Positions 9,039-18,186 are shown, counted from the first letter of the stretch. The stretch is 64,000 nucleotides of DNA from Funiculus sociatus GB2-C1 (GCF_039962115.1 NZ_JAMPKJ010000011.1:58873-122872); one strand, 5' to 3'. The notes: a model not told the origin generated them from the letters alone. Program-made: numbers and translations.

Positions 9039-9354
9039 TATGTTAGCATTATTTATTCTTGGGTTAATCGAGCGAGCAATAACTTAGAGTTTAAAGTTAG
9101 CTGGCTGCAAGTAAGTAGATCAATCTAATTATTTGTAGGATTGCAGGATAGGTAGAGCTTTATCGTTACCCACCAAACCCTTACCAATATTGGGTTTCGC
9201 ATCCCAGGGGACTCTCACTCGGATGACTGCTGACTATCGGCAAAAATTGCAGCAGCAAGTCGCCAATCTTCCAGCCGTCGGTAGTATCGGTTTATTTACA
9301 CAAGGACTGGAACTTGTGCAGTTAGCATGGTTAAACGCAGCTAAATGTCATTAA
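9039..9354. other. Intergenic region, possible promoter for the aminotransferase run
   Basis: 316 bp between the divergent 5' end of the aminotransferase and the 3' end of the hydrolase gene. The first 100 bp are AT-rich and probably hold the aminotransferase promoter. The remainder is an open plus-strand frame described separately. Confidence 0.4.
9139..9354 (+). pseudogene. Possible short or decayed coding sequence
   Basis: A plus-strand frame runs open from 9139 (after a TAG at 9136) to a TAA at 9352-9354. The first ATG is at 9223 (43 codons) and a TTG at 9190 would give 54. The composition looks protein-like: it includes MTADYRQKLQQQV, then GSIGLFTQGLELVQLAW. I do not recognise the family. 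It may be the 3' remnant of a lost gene or a small unannotated protein. No ribosome-binding site stands out. Confidence 0.3.
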
Positions 9355-10302
9355 TCATCTTTCAAAAATTGAAGCCTTGCCGTTGCTGTAAATTTGGAGT
9401 GTTTTGGATTTTAGATATTCTCTGGCTGAATTATCCTGCTTGAGGTAAGCATCCCAGAAAGCAATACTTGCGCTCTGAAGGTAAGTATGAATATCATTTA
9501 TAGCTTGCATTTCTAATTTGGATATTTCTGTGCTGCGTTTGTAATCATTATAGGAAGAGTGATCAGCATTTTGAATAAGAGTATGATATTTATTGCCTGG
9601 AGGCATATATTTAAAAGGTTCCAACCTCCACGATTTAGGTTTTCCTTTTCCTCCTGTTTCCTTAGTTCCACTTACTGTCATTACAGGCGCTTTAATTTCA
9701 TTCCAAGAGCTTTTAGTTAAACCATAAGTACCACTTCCTTGAGAAGATATCCCTATAAAGGCGCAGGCGCGATCATCTTGAAAAGTGATGTTTGGCTGTT
9801 GAGGTATGTCCACTAACGCGCCAGCAATCAATATTGCTGTGTAAGCACCATAGGAATGACCAGAGACACCTATGTGGGAGTAGTCTATTTTTTGGGTTAA
9901 TGGGGGAATATTGCCTTCTAGTTGCTTGAGGGAGTCGATGAGGAAGGATATGTCGGCAGCGCGATCGCGCCATTGTTGGGGGTCTTTACTGCTGTTCTCA
10001 AGTGCCTCACGTCCGCCACTCTGAAACACAGATTTGTCGCTGCCAAAATGAGTTGGATGGATGGAAATATAGCCATGACTAGCCCAAAAGCGCCCCAGGT
10101 AGGAAAAGGCATTTTTTGATCCCCCCGAACCATGCGAAAAAATAATGACAGGGAATAATCCTGATGCTTGAGGGTAGTAAATTTTAATCGGCACTTGGCG
10201 CAAAGCATTAGCGCTATTAGTGTATCGCTCAAGAATGAAATTATTTATGATTCCAACTGGATTTATGCCCAAAATATGCTTATGCAAGTTCAAGTAAGAC
10301 AC
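9355..10302 (-). CDS. Alpha/beta hydrolase (PAF-acetylhydrolase/chlorophyllase-like)
   Basis: A 315-residue cytoplasmic-type alpha/beta hydrolase starting at a GTG. The oxyanion-hole strand IIFSHGSGGSK (about residues 53-63) and the nucleophile elbow G-H-S-Y-G with Ser150 are clear; a C-terminal His (DHSSYND) could complete the triad. There is no signal peptide. It is the last gene of the unit that begins with the export adaptor, 37 bp after the pentapeptide-repeat gene, so it may process a product of that unit. An independent lipase or esterase role is equally possible. Confidence 0.8.
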   Translation of the reverse strand: MSYLNLHKHILGINPVGIINNFILERYTNSANALRQVPIKIYYPQASGLFPVIIFSHGSGGSKNAFSYLGRFWASHGYISIHPTHFGSDKSVFQSGGREALENSSKDPQQWRDRAADISFLIDSLKQLEGNIPPLTQKIDYSHIGVSGHSYGAYTAILIAGALVDIPQQPNITFQDDRACAFIGISSQGSGTYGLTKSSWNEIKAPVMTVSGTKETGGKGKPKSWRLEPFKYMPPGNKYHTLIQNADHSSYNDYKRSTEISKLEMQAINDIHTYLQSASIAFWDAYLKQDNSAREYLKSKTLQIYSNGKASIFER

Positions 10303-10339
10303 AATAAAACTGGAAAAAATAAATTGTAAATTGTTCTTA

Positions 10340-13225
10340 TTACTCGTGGATTGTTCCGTCGGGCATGACTGCCCCTTCTAGTATGACCTGCTTTAAATCT
10401 ACAGCTCTCAGGTTAGCATTAGTTAAATTTGATTTACTCAAGTCTGCTCCTTTCAAAATTGCCCCGCTTAAATCGGCTCCCCGAAGATTAGCTCCAGACA
10501 AATTAACTCCCAAAAGAATTGCTCCAGATAGCTTAGCACCGCACAGATTAGCTTTTGTTAAGTTAGCTTTTGTTAAATTCGCCCCACTCAAGTCTACAGC
10601 CTGTAAATTAGCTTTTTGAAGCGATACATTGGGAGCAATCAAGTATGCTCCTGAAGCCATCGGGTCAAAATCTTGGGGAAAGCGAGTAGCTGGGTTGTAG
10701 AGAACTTGCTGTAAGTTGGCTCCGATTAAATTAGCCCCAGTTAGGTCGGCGCGTCTCAGGTCAGCTCCGGTGAGATTAGCGTCGCACAGATTCGCATTTT
10801 CCAGCTTAGCCGCTTTAAGATTAGCCCTAGTGAGATTAGTTTTACTTAGGTTGGCTGCACTCAAAGATGCCCCACTCAGGTTAGCATTTGGCAAATCTAG
10901 CTGTTGCAAATCAACTCCCACAAGGGAAGTACAAGGAGCAATTAAGAACGCTCCGGCTTGATGTGGCTCAAAATCTTTAGGAAATCGCGTCTGCTGGTTG
11001 TAACAAGCTCCAACTAGGTTAGCTGTTGCTAAATCGCTACCACTTAAATCAGCATCAGTCAGATTTGCTTGAGCTAAATCAGTTTTTCGCAAAGAGGCTC
11101 CCACCAAGCAGGCGGCGCGAAGATTAGCTTTGCACAGCTTACTATTGTTGAGATTTGCTTGAGCTAAATTAGCTCCCACTAACTCAGAAAAAGGCGCGAT
11201 TAAGTATGCTTTAGCAGTATTTGGCTCAAAATCGCTGGGAAACTGAGTTTCCTGGTCGTAGAGAACTTGGGCTAATTGTGCTTGTTGCAGGTTGGCTTGG
11301 CTGAGGTTGGCGCCTCTGAGGTCTGCTGCAATTAAACTCGCTCCTGCAAGGTTGGCGTGTTGCAGGTTAGCTTCCCTGAGATTGGTTTGATTTAATATTG
11401 TGGCGCTGAGGTTAGCGTGTTGCAGGTTTGCCTTGCTGAAGTTGGCTTGGGTTAAGTTAGAGGATGCAAGGTTGGCTTGTGGTAGATTGGCTGCTGGTAA
11501 GTCTACCCCTACTAAATGGACTTTAGGAGCGATTAAGTACGCTCCTGCTGAAATTGGATCGAAGTTTTCCGGGAACTCGGTGGTAGCATCGTAGAAAACT
11601 CCTTGAAGGTTGGTTCCCATTAGATTTGCTCCCCTTAGATTTGCCCCAGACAAATCGGCTTTACTCAGATTCGCCCCGCTCAAATCTACAGCCTGTAAAT
11701 TAGCTTTTTGGAGCGATACATTGGGAGCAATCAAGTATGCTCCTGAAGCCGTCGGGTCAAAATCTTGGGGAAAGCGAGTAGCTGGGTTGTAGAGAACTTG
11801 CTGTAAGTTGGCTCCGATTAAATTAGCCCCAGTTAGGTCGGCGCGTCTCAGGTCAGCTCCGGTGAGATTAGCGTCGCACAGATTCGCATTTTCCAGCTTA
11901 GCCGCTTTAAGATTAGCCCTAGTGAGATTAGTTTTACTTAGGTTGGCTGCACTCAAAGATGCCCCACTCAGGTTAGCATTTGGCAAATCTAGCTGTTGCA
12001 AATCAACTCCCACAAGGGAAGTACAAGGAGCAATTAAGAACGCTCCGGCTTGATGTGGCTCAAAATCTTTAGGAAATCGCGTCTGCTGGTTGTAACAAGC
12101 TCCAACTAGGTTAGCTGTTGCTAAATCGCTACCACTTAAATCAGCATCAGTCAGATTTGCTTGAGCTAAATCAGTTTTTCGCAAAGAGGCTCCCACCAAG
12201 CAGGCGGCGCGAAGATTAGCTTTGCACAGCTTACTATTGTTGAGATTTGCTTGAGCTAAATTAGCTCCCACTAACTCAGAAAAAGGCGCGATTAAGTATG
12301 CTTTAGCAGTATTTGGCTCAAAATCGCTGGGAAACTGAGTTTCCTGGTCGTAGAGAACTTGGGCTAATTGTGCTTGTTGCAGGTTGGCTTGGCTGAGGTT
12401 GGCGCCTCTGAGGTCTGCTGCAATTAAACTCGCTCCTGCAAGGTTGGCGTGTTGCAGGTTAGCTTCCCTGAGATTGGTTTGATTTAATATTGTGGCGCTG
12501 AGGTTAGCGTGTTGCAGGTTTGCCTTGCTGAAGTTGGCTTGGGTTAAGTTAGAGGATGCAAGGTTGGCTTGTGGTAGATTGGCTGCTGGTAAGTCTACCC
12601 CTACTAAATGGACTTTAGGAGCGATTAAGTACGCTCCTGCTGAAATTGGATCGAAGTTTTCCGGGAACTCGGTGGTAGCATCGTAGAAAACTCCTTGAAG
12701 GTTTGTCTGTTGCAAGTTAACTTCTTGCAAAGAAGCTCCACTCAAATTTGCTCCCAGCAGACTTGCTTCTAATAAGAATGCCCCACTCAAAGAAGCCCCA
12801 TTCAAATTTGCTCGATTCAAAGAAGCCCCATTCAAATTTGCTCGATTCAAAGAAGCCCCATTCAAATTTGCTCGATTCAAGTTTGTCTTAACTAAATTTG
12901 CTTCACTTAGATTTGCTCTACATAAATTGGCATTTCTTAGGTCTGCCCAACATAAGATTGTATCAGTCAAATTTGCTTCACTTAGGTCGGCTCTAACTAG
13001 ATTCACCTCAATTAGAGCCGACCCACTCAAATTGCTCCCAGTTAATTTTGCTTCAGCCAAAATCGCCTGACATAGGGTTGCCTGATTCATAATTGCCTCA
13101 GTTAAATCAACTTTACTGAGGTCTGCATCATTTAGGTTGGTACCACTTAGATTGACCTTACGAAAATCCCGTTCGCCTAGAGAATATCGTTTCAGTACTG
13201 CGTTTCTACTGTTATATTCAGGCAT
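10340..13225 (-). CDS. Giant pentapeptide-repeat protein with internal duplication
   Basis: 961 residues, nearly all A(D/N)LxX pentapeptides, expected to fold as a right-handed quadrilateral beta-helix. The first 170 residues are uninterrupted repeats and include a perfect 10-residue triplication (30 bp x3). The coil is then broken eight times by a conserved linker of about 24 residues with consensus YxxxTxFPxDFxPxxAxAxLIAP. A block of 364 residues containing four linkers occurs twice almost unchanged. There is no signal peptide, membrane segment or enzymatic domain. It starts 55 bp after the adaptor gene on the same strand and is probably co-transcribed with it. Function unknown. Confidence 0.88.
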   Translation of the reverse strand: MPEYNSRNAVLKRYSLGERDFRKVNLSGTNLNDADLSKVDLTEAIMNQATLCQAILAEAKLTGSNLSGSALIEVNLVRADLSEANLTDTILCWADLRNANLCRANLSEANLVKTNLNRANLNGASLNRANLNGASLNRANLNGASLSGAFLLEASLLGANLSGASLQEVNLQQTNLQGVFYDATTEFPENFDPISAGAYLIAPKVHLVGVDLPAANLPQANLASSNLTQANFSKANLQHANLSATILNQTNLREANLQHANLAGASLIAADLRGANLSQANLQQAQLAQVLYDQETQFPSDFEPNTAKAYLIAPFSELVGANLAQANLNNSKLCKANLRAACLVGASLRKTDLAQANLTDADLSGSDLATANLVGACYNQQTRFPKDFEPHQAGAFLIAPCTSLVGVDLQQLDLPNANLSGASLSAANLSKTNLTRANLKAAKLENANLCDANLTGADLRRADLTGANLIGANLQQVLYNPATRFPQDFDPTASGAYLIAPNVSLQKANLQAVDLSGANLSKADLSGANLRGANLMGTNLQGVFYDATTEFPENFDPISAGAYLIAPKVHLVGVDLPAANLPQANLASSNLTQANFSKANLQHANLSATILNQTNLREANLQHANLAGASLIAADLRGANLSQANLQQAQLAQVLYDQETQFPSDFEPNTAKAYLIAPFSELVGANLAQANLNNSKLCKANLRAACLVGASLRKTDLAQANLTDADLSGSDLATANLVGACYNQQTRFPKDFEPHQAGAFLIAPCTSLVGVDLQQLDLPNANLSGASLSAANLSKTNLTRANLKAAKLENANLCDANLTGADLRRADLTGANLIGANLQQVLYNPATRFPQDFDPMASGAYLIAPNVSLQKANLQAVDLSGANLTKANLTKANLCGAKLSGAILLGVNLSGANLRGADLSGAILKGADLSKSNLTNANLRAVDLKQVILEGAVMPDGTIHE
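10577..11611. repeat. 1,035-bp direct repeat, copy A
   Basis: Near-identical to 11669-12703 at an offset of 1,092 bp. The only base differences I found are near the low-coordinate edge (around 10587-10660). It encodes 345 residues of the pentapeptide-repeat protein. Sequence identity this high implies recent duplication or gene conversion. Confidence 0.9.
11669..12703. repeat. 1,035-bp direct repeat, copy B
   Basis: Second copy of the block at 10577-11611, separated from it by 57 bp of related but diverged pentapeptide-coding sequence. The reading frame is kept across both copies. Confidence 0.9.
12791..12880. repeat. 30-bp perfect tandem triplication
   Basis: Three consecutive identical 30-bp units (12791-12820, 12821-12850, 12851-12880). 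Each encodes two pentapeptides (NRANL NGASL) in the N-terminal part of the pentapeptide-repeat protein. Confidence 0.9.
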
Positions 13226-13280
13226 TGTTTCTCAAAATCGCTGAAACTAAAAAATATGCGAGCGAAATTTGCCTGTTGTA

Positions 13281-15842
13281 CTAAGGAAGCCAAGACCAAA
13301 CTTCAACTTGGATGAAGCGGGCAATTGGACGAGTAAACGCCACAATGACTGGCTTTGTCCCTCCATTGACCTTGGCATAACCAGACATTCCGGTTTTCAA
13401 AAGTCTCTGGGAATCGGAATTGGGGATTTCTACATTAACCTTGACAACTTGTGTGGCGGGTTGGCTAGGTTCATCGGTAGCAATCGGTTCAATAGAAACT
13501 ATTTTTCCCCATATAGGTTTATCGGGATATGCTAAAAGCTTAATTTCCACCTGATTGCCAACTGCAAATTCACCTATGTTATCTTCTGGAATCGATATCT
13601 GACCGATAAAGTTGCGATCGTTCTCAGCCACAGCAAACGTATCGCCTTCCTTTAGGTAAGTACCTAGTTTTTGCCCAAGATACGAAGTGGTTAAATGACC
13701 ATCAATGGGCATTAGTAGCTTGGTCGTTTTTAGTTGCTCATTAGCATATTTCAATTGTTGTTGTACCCGATTCAGATTAGCGCGAGCAGCTTTAACATCC
13801 CGACGAGCAGCTTCTATTTCATCTGGAGGCGCTCCACTCAAAACTACCTGGAGATCGGCTTCTGATTTCTCTACATCTTTTTGCTTTCTGGCGATAATAT
13901 CGCGCATTGCTTCTGTATTGATGCGGTCTGTTTCCGCCTGTTTTTGTGCCTCTTCCAGTAATTGTAAAGAATAAGCCCCTTGTTTATATAAACCTTCAAA
14001 ACGTGCAGCTTGACGAGCGCTAAACTGGGCTTTGGTCATGGCAACTTCTAGCTGCCTTTTAGAAACTTCTACTTCTTGTTTAGCAACTTCTAGTTCTTTT
14101 TTTGCCACTTCTACTTCTTGTTTGCTGGGAGTATTTAGCAGTTGATTGACTTTATCTTGCTGCTTTTCCAGAACGGCTTGCTGTTCGTTTACTTGCTGCT
14201 GCAATGTTAAGATGCTGTTATTTAGATCGGTTGATTCCATTGTGGCAATTACGGTTCCGGATTTGATCAATTTACCGTTGCCGCCCTCAAAGAATACTTT
14301 GGTAATTTTTCCAGAAATTGGGGCTTGAATTTTTGCTTGTGCAGGAGGCATTAACTGAATGGGGCCACCTGGTTTGTAGGGGTAGGGCAAGAAAAGGACA
14401 ATGCCTAAGCCAACAAGAAGTAAAATTTTGACTAAGTTATTTGTTTTGAAACGGGTTTTCTTGGCTATGTGTAAGTGTGCCTTTTCCGGTACATTTACTT
14501 CACGATCAACTACGGGAGAGGGATTCGGATTTTTGCCTTTTTGCGTCATCCTTGACCATTTTTTGCTCGTCCAATATAAGGTCATTGATGCGATCGCGCC
14601 GATAAAGATGAATCTGGTACTTCTACCGAAAATATCTGGGTAACTTAGTACTAGCCCTTTGGCAGTAGAAAAAACTACTTTTGTCATCAGGTAGAACCAA
14701 AAAGATATGATGACCAGCGCATATAGTAGTAAACTCCACTTCTGACCGGAGGATATTGTTGTTGGCAAGGAGCGACCCTGGATTGTAAACATAAAGGTTT
14801 GCAAAGCTCGCTGAAACAACTGGGGGGGAAGCTTAAAAAGAAGAACAAAAAATCTATAACCTTCACCCCAAATAGGAAGGATAAGTATCAAGAAGCCAAA
14901 AAGACCAGCTTGGGCAAAGAAAAGACCCATCAGCGGCAAGCTTGTTCCTGTTCCATGCGTGCAATACCAAATAAATGTTCCTATAACGAAAAAGAAAAGT
15001 CTGGCTAATAAGGGACTGGCAATTGTCCACAATTGCCCTCTACGGCTAAGCTGTCGATAGCCACGTCTATCGTTCTGAAAACGGGGAAGAATGCCAAATC
15101 TTAGCTGCAAGGCAAACTCTTTTACTGTTCCACCTAAAGCAGTACAAACTATGCCTTGAATTAGTCTACTGATTATGTTTATTGACATCATGTTAACCAG
15201 AATCTTAACAAAGTAAGCTTCCGGTACTGAAAATGTTTTTATGTCTTGCCAAATAGCATATTGTTCTTTAAAATAAATTAAAAGTGCTAAAGGTACGCCC
15301 GGAATAAGTAACCAAATTAAAGCTTTAAAAAACCATCCAAAAGGTCGTAAAAATTTCGCTACAAATGTGTATAATGGATCAGGATTAAAAAGTTTCCATC
15401 TAAATTCTTTAAGATGTTCTACTTTTTGGGTACGAGGCTTTTGGTTGACTTTTTCTTCTTGGCTTTTTTCTACTGATTCCTTTGAGATATCTGGTTGGAC
15501 AAAATCGTCTGTTTCTTGGAATGAAACCAATGAAGAAGATGAAGAAAAAACTGGAGTGTCGCAGGGTTCTAATAAGCCATAGCTGGTTATCTGTTCGGCA
15601 AACTGATTAAAATCATTCTCTGTAATTGACAGATCGAAACGACTTTTAAAGGCGGCGATTATTTGAGATGTAGTAGAAATTCCATTTATAGATTGACAGA
15701 GAAAATATTCCTCTTCTCCAAACTCAAAAGTTTCTCCGGAAATGGGATCTTTGATAAGATGAATTTTGCTGTCTGTTTCTTTATTAGTAGTAAATGTAAC
15801 GATCAGATCCTGTCGCAGCCGGGTTTGTGATACTTTATACAT
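13281..15842 (-). CDS. PqqD-like / M50-like membrane / HlyD-type export adaptor fusion
   Basis: An 853-residue multidomain membrane protein. Residues 1-92 resemble a PqqD-like peptide-recognition domain. A charged linker follows, then several transmembrane helices (about 170-450) with the layout of peptidase M50 exporter proteins, including the GGTVKE segment at 237-242. The zinc motif HExxH is absent: the aligned position reads SRLIQ (225-229). After a TM helix near 480-497 comes a lipoyl/biotinyl half-motif (APISGKI), a long coiled coil with heptads of the VEVAKKELEVAK type, a second half-motif and a beta-barrel, as in HlyD adaptors. Such fusions usually serve peptide or bacteriocin export; no ABC transporter lies in the window. 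The pentapeptide-repeat gene follows it on the same strand. Confidence 0.82.
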   Translation of the reverse strand: MYKVSQTRLRQDLIVTFTTNKETDSKIHLIKDPISGETFEFGEEEYFLCQSINGISTTSQIIAAFKSRFDLSITENDFNQFAEQITSYGLLEPCDTPVFSSSSSLVSFQETDDFVQPDISKESVEKSQEEKVNQKPRTQKVEHLKEFRWKLFNPDPLYTFVAKFLRPFGWFFKALIWLLIPGVPLALLIYFKEQYAIWQDIKTFSVPEAYFVKILVNMMSINIISRLIQGIVCTALGGTVKEFALQLRFGILPRFQNDRRGYRQLSRRGQLWTIASPLLARLFFFVIGTFIWYCTHGTGTSLPLMGLFFAQAGLFGFLILILPIWGEGYRFFVLLFKLPPQLFQRALQTFMFTIQGRSLPTTISSGQKWSLLLYALVIISFWFYLMTKVVFSTAKGLVLSYPDIFGRSTRFIFIGAIASMTLYWTSKKWSRMTQKGKNPNPSPVVDREVNVPEKAHLHIAKKTRFKTNNLVKILLLVGLGIVLFLPYPYKPGGPIQLMPPAQAKIQAPISGKITKVFFEGGNGKLIKSGTVIATMESTDLNNSILTLQQQVNEQQAVLEKQQDKVNQLLNTPSKQEVEVAKKELEVAKQEVEVSKRQLEVAMTKAQFSARQAARFEGLYKQGAYSLQLLEEAQKQAETDRINTEAMRDIIARKQKDVEKSEADLQVVLSGAPPDEIEAARRDVKAARANLNRVQQQLKYANEQLKTTKLLMPIDGHLTTSYLGQKLGTYLKEGDTFAVAENDRNFIGQISIPEDNIGEFAVGNQVEIKLLAYPDKPIWGKIVSIEPIATDEPSQPATQVVKVNVEIPNSDSQRLLKTGMSGYAKVNGGTKPVIVAFTRPIARFIQVEVWSWLP

Positions 15843-16392
15843 GGTAAAAAAGCCCTGAATTTCGCTTGCCTTGGGTTACTATGATTTGGACAAATGTTAA
15901 AAAGTTGCCGTGTTTTTTGGCAATGGTGCAAGTGCAAAGTAATTCTAAGAGCAACAGCAATGGGAGGTTTTAGCCATTGATAATGTAGTACCGAGGTAAT
16001 GTTATGCCATGCTGCAAGCATCTTTTTTAGCATAACTTATGTTAATTACTGTATTAGTTTAAACAAGGTTATAATGTAAACTTCCAGATTTCAATGCGGC
16101 TCTTTTGTTGCTGTTGATGTTTTGAGCCTATAGAAACTAATATAGCTGGTATGGCTGGGGCGACTCATTGCTGATAGGAATTTTTGAGCGATCGCAAATA
16201 AACTTTACCTAAAATCATCGTATGCACCAGGCGAGAGGTGTTGAGCAGCGCAACAGCTACGGTTGCACCCAAGACGCTGCTACTAGCATCACTTATAAAA
16301 ATTTTAGCAGGCGACCAGTTCCACTAGAAGACTTACTGCCAGCAGCGTAGTAGCTATCAACAAAAGCGCTAAAAGTGAGGATGGTATATAAA
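15843..16392. other. 550-bp intergenic region
   Basis: This lies between the 3' end of the polysaccharide operon (16393) and the start of the adaptor gene (15842). It should hold the adaptor promoter and the end of the polysaccharide transcript, but I found no clear -35/-10 pair or U-tract hairpin. A 42-codon plus-strand frame at 16222-16350 has no supporting evidence. Confidence 0.4.
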
Positions 16393-17532
16393 CTAAATAT
16401 TCTGGGAACGGCGAATATTAGCGATCGCGTCGATGACGCGCTGTAGGTCTTCAGTTGTTAAGTTGGAACCAGAAGGCAAGCAGAGACCACGCTCAAATAA
16501 ACTTCCAGCGATCGCACCACCGATGCCTTCACAGCCAGCGAAGACGGGTTGCAGGTGCAAGGGTTTCCAAACGGGACGAGCTTCAATTTGCTCATTTGCT
16601 AGGGCTATGCGAATTTCTTCCCGGTCGGCACCAAAGGCACTTGGGTCAATTGTAAGGCAGGTGAGCCAGCGAGTAGCGCGTCCAAAGCCTGCTTCGGGCA
16701 TAAATTCGATTCCGGGCAGGTTTCCCAAAGCTTGTTGGTAAACCTCAAAGTTGTGTCGTCTGGCTTGAACTCTGCTTTCCAAAACGCGCAATTGTCCGCG
16801 ACCAATTCCTGCTAAAACGTTGCTGAGCCGATAGTTATAGCCAATTTCTGAATGTTGGTAATGAGGGGCGCGATCGCGGGCTTGGGTTGCCAGGAAACGG
16901 GCTTTTTCCACCAAGTTTGGGTCATTTGAAACCAACATACCGCCGCCAGAGGTGGTAATAATTTTATTACCGTTAAAGGAGTAGATACCAATGCGACCAA
17001 AGGTTCCCGGCGATCGCCCTTGGTAAGTGGCTCCCAAAGATTCGGCAGCATCTTCGATGAGTGGGATGGAGTAGCGATCGCACGCTTCTAAAATTGGAGC
17101 GATGTCGGCGCTTTGTCCGTAGAGATGGACAAGTACGACGGCTTTGGGCAATTTGCCGAGTTTAGCTCGGCGATCGAGTGCTTCCCGTAATAGATTGGCA
17201 TTCATGTTCCAAGAAGTGTGATCGCTATCGATAAAGACGGGTTTTGCCCCCAGGTAGGTGATTGGGTTAGCAGTGGCAATAAAGGTGAGTGTGGAGCAAA
17301 AAACTTCATCGCCTGGCTCAATGCCAATTAATCTTAGAGCAAGATGCAGTGCAGCCGTTCCCGAACTCACAGCAGCAGCATAAGCAGCGCCGACGACTTC
17401 ACAAAATTCTTCCTCAAAAGCGTCCACATGAGGGCCAACGGGTGCAATCCAGTTGGTGTCAAAAGCTTCTTTAACGAACTCCAGTTCGCGATCACCCATG
17501 TGAGGGGTGGAAAGGAGAATTGGTTTGATCAT
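16393..17532 (-). CDS. DegT/DnrJ/EryC1/StrS aminotransferase (PglE/PseC-like)
   Basis: 379-residue PLP sugar aminotransferase. The internal-aldimine lysine is K190 (FNGNKIITTSGGG), and the substrate-loop start STPHMGDRELEFVKEAF is typical of enzymes that aminate UDP-4-keto-6-deoxy sugars. It starts 6 bp after a NeuD/PglD-type acetyltransferase, which follows a PglC-type phosphoglycosyl transferase. Together with the 4,6-dehydratase at 39061-40974, these give a PglF/E/D/C-like set for making and transferring a 2,4-diacetamido-2,4,6-trideoxyhexose. Family and context are strong; the exact sugar is inferred. It is the last gene of the long operon. Confidence 0.9.
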   Translation of the reverse strand: MIKPILLSTPHMGDRELEFVKEAFDTNWIAPVGPHVDAFEEEFCEVVGAAYAAAVSSGTAALHLALRLIGIEPGDEVFCSTLTFIATANPITYLGAKPVFIDSDHTSWNMNANLLREALDRRAKLGKLPKAVVLVHLYGQSADIAPILEACDRYSIPLIEDAAESLGATYQGRSPGTFGRIGIYSFNGNKIITTSGGGMLVSNDPNLVEKARFLATQARDRAPHYQHSEIGYNYRLSNVLAGIGRGQLRVLESRVQARRHNFEVYQQALGNLPGIEFMPEAGFGRATRWLTCLTIDPSAFGADREEIRIALANEQIEARPVWKPLHLQPVFAGCEGIGGAIAGSLFERGLCLPSGSNLTTEDLQRVIDAIANIRRSQNI

Positions 17533-17538
17533 GTACCC

Positions 17539-18174
17539 TCAGTGTGAATAGTTTGTCTTAATAATTCTGGCTGGGCAACCGTAAGCTAAACAATCGGAAG
17601 GTAGAGATTGAATGACCACTGAGCCAGCGCCACAGGTTGTCTGAGTGCCAATTTCTACACTGGGAATTACGCTAGTGCCAACCCCCAAAAACACACCTGC
17701 ACCTAACTTGACCTGGCCGCACAGAGAACAGCCTGGGGCAATGTGGCAGAAACCGCCAATTTGACAATCGTGGTCGATAGTGACTCCCGTGTTCACAATG
17801 GCGTGTTTGCCGATTTTGGTGTCGGTATTGATTGCCGCATTAGCCATCACCACAGTTCCAGGGGCAATGTCAACGCCGAGGGCAATCTGAGCTGAAGGAT
17901 GGATCGCTGTTGTGAAGGAATGACCTTGACCCTCTAGCTTAAGAGCAATCTGCTGGCGGATGCTGTTATTGCCGATGGCAACGATCCACTGACAGCGATC
18001 GCATCTAATAGCAGCCAGTGTTTCTCTAGCTGAGTGAACAGGGATGCCATGAATTTGAGTAATTCCTGCTGGCGGGTTGTCATCGACTAGGGCTGTTACC
18101 TTTCGCCCCTGCCGCTGGAGGATATCTAGAATCACTTTGGCGTGTCCGCCACAACCGTAGAGATATATGTCCAA
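17539..18174 (-). CDS. NeuD/PglD-family sugar O/N-acetyltransferase
   Basis: 211 residues: an N-terminal Rossmann-like part (YLYGCGGHAKVILDIL) and a C-terminal left-handed beta-helix of hexapeptide repeats, the standard NeuD/PglD arrangement that uses acetyl-CoA. It sits between the phosphoglycosyl transferase (12-bp gap) and the aminotransferase (6-bp gap). The most likely role is N-acetylation of the 4-amino group produced by that aminotransferase. Confidence 0.9.
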   Translation of the reverse strand: MDIYLYGCGGHAKVILDILQRQGRKVTALVDDNPPAGITQIHGIPVHSARETLAAIRCDRCQWIVAIGNNSIRQQIALKLEGQGHSFTTAIHPSAQIALGVDIAPGTVVMANAAINTDTKIGKHAIVNTGVTIDHDCQIGGFCHIAPGCSLCGQVKLGAGVFLGVGTSVIPSVEIGTQTTCGAGSVVIQSLPSDCLAYGCPARIIKTNYSH

Positions 18175-18186
18175 GGCGTGTCACCT

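Noticed and set aside
10365..12686. Several plus-strand open frames of 60-84 codons inside the pentapeptide-repeat gene
   Set aside because: They are antisense shadows of the repetitive coding strand; two pairs are identical only because of the 1,035-bp duplication.
10340..13225. Regular short repeats that could suggest a CRISPR array
   Set aside because: The periodicity is 15 bp and codes for A(D/N)LxX pentapeptides in one long frame; there are no spacers.
15803..16033. 76-codon minus-strand frame overlapping the adaptor start
   Set aside because: It overlaps the N-terminal coding region of the adaptor and has no protein-like conservation signs.
16222..16350. 42-codon plus-strand frame near the export adaptor, considered as a precursor peptide
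   Set aside because: No double-glycine leader, no Cys/Ser/Thr-rich core, no ribosome-binding site, and it is on the strand opposite the adaptor.
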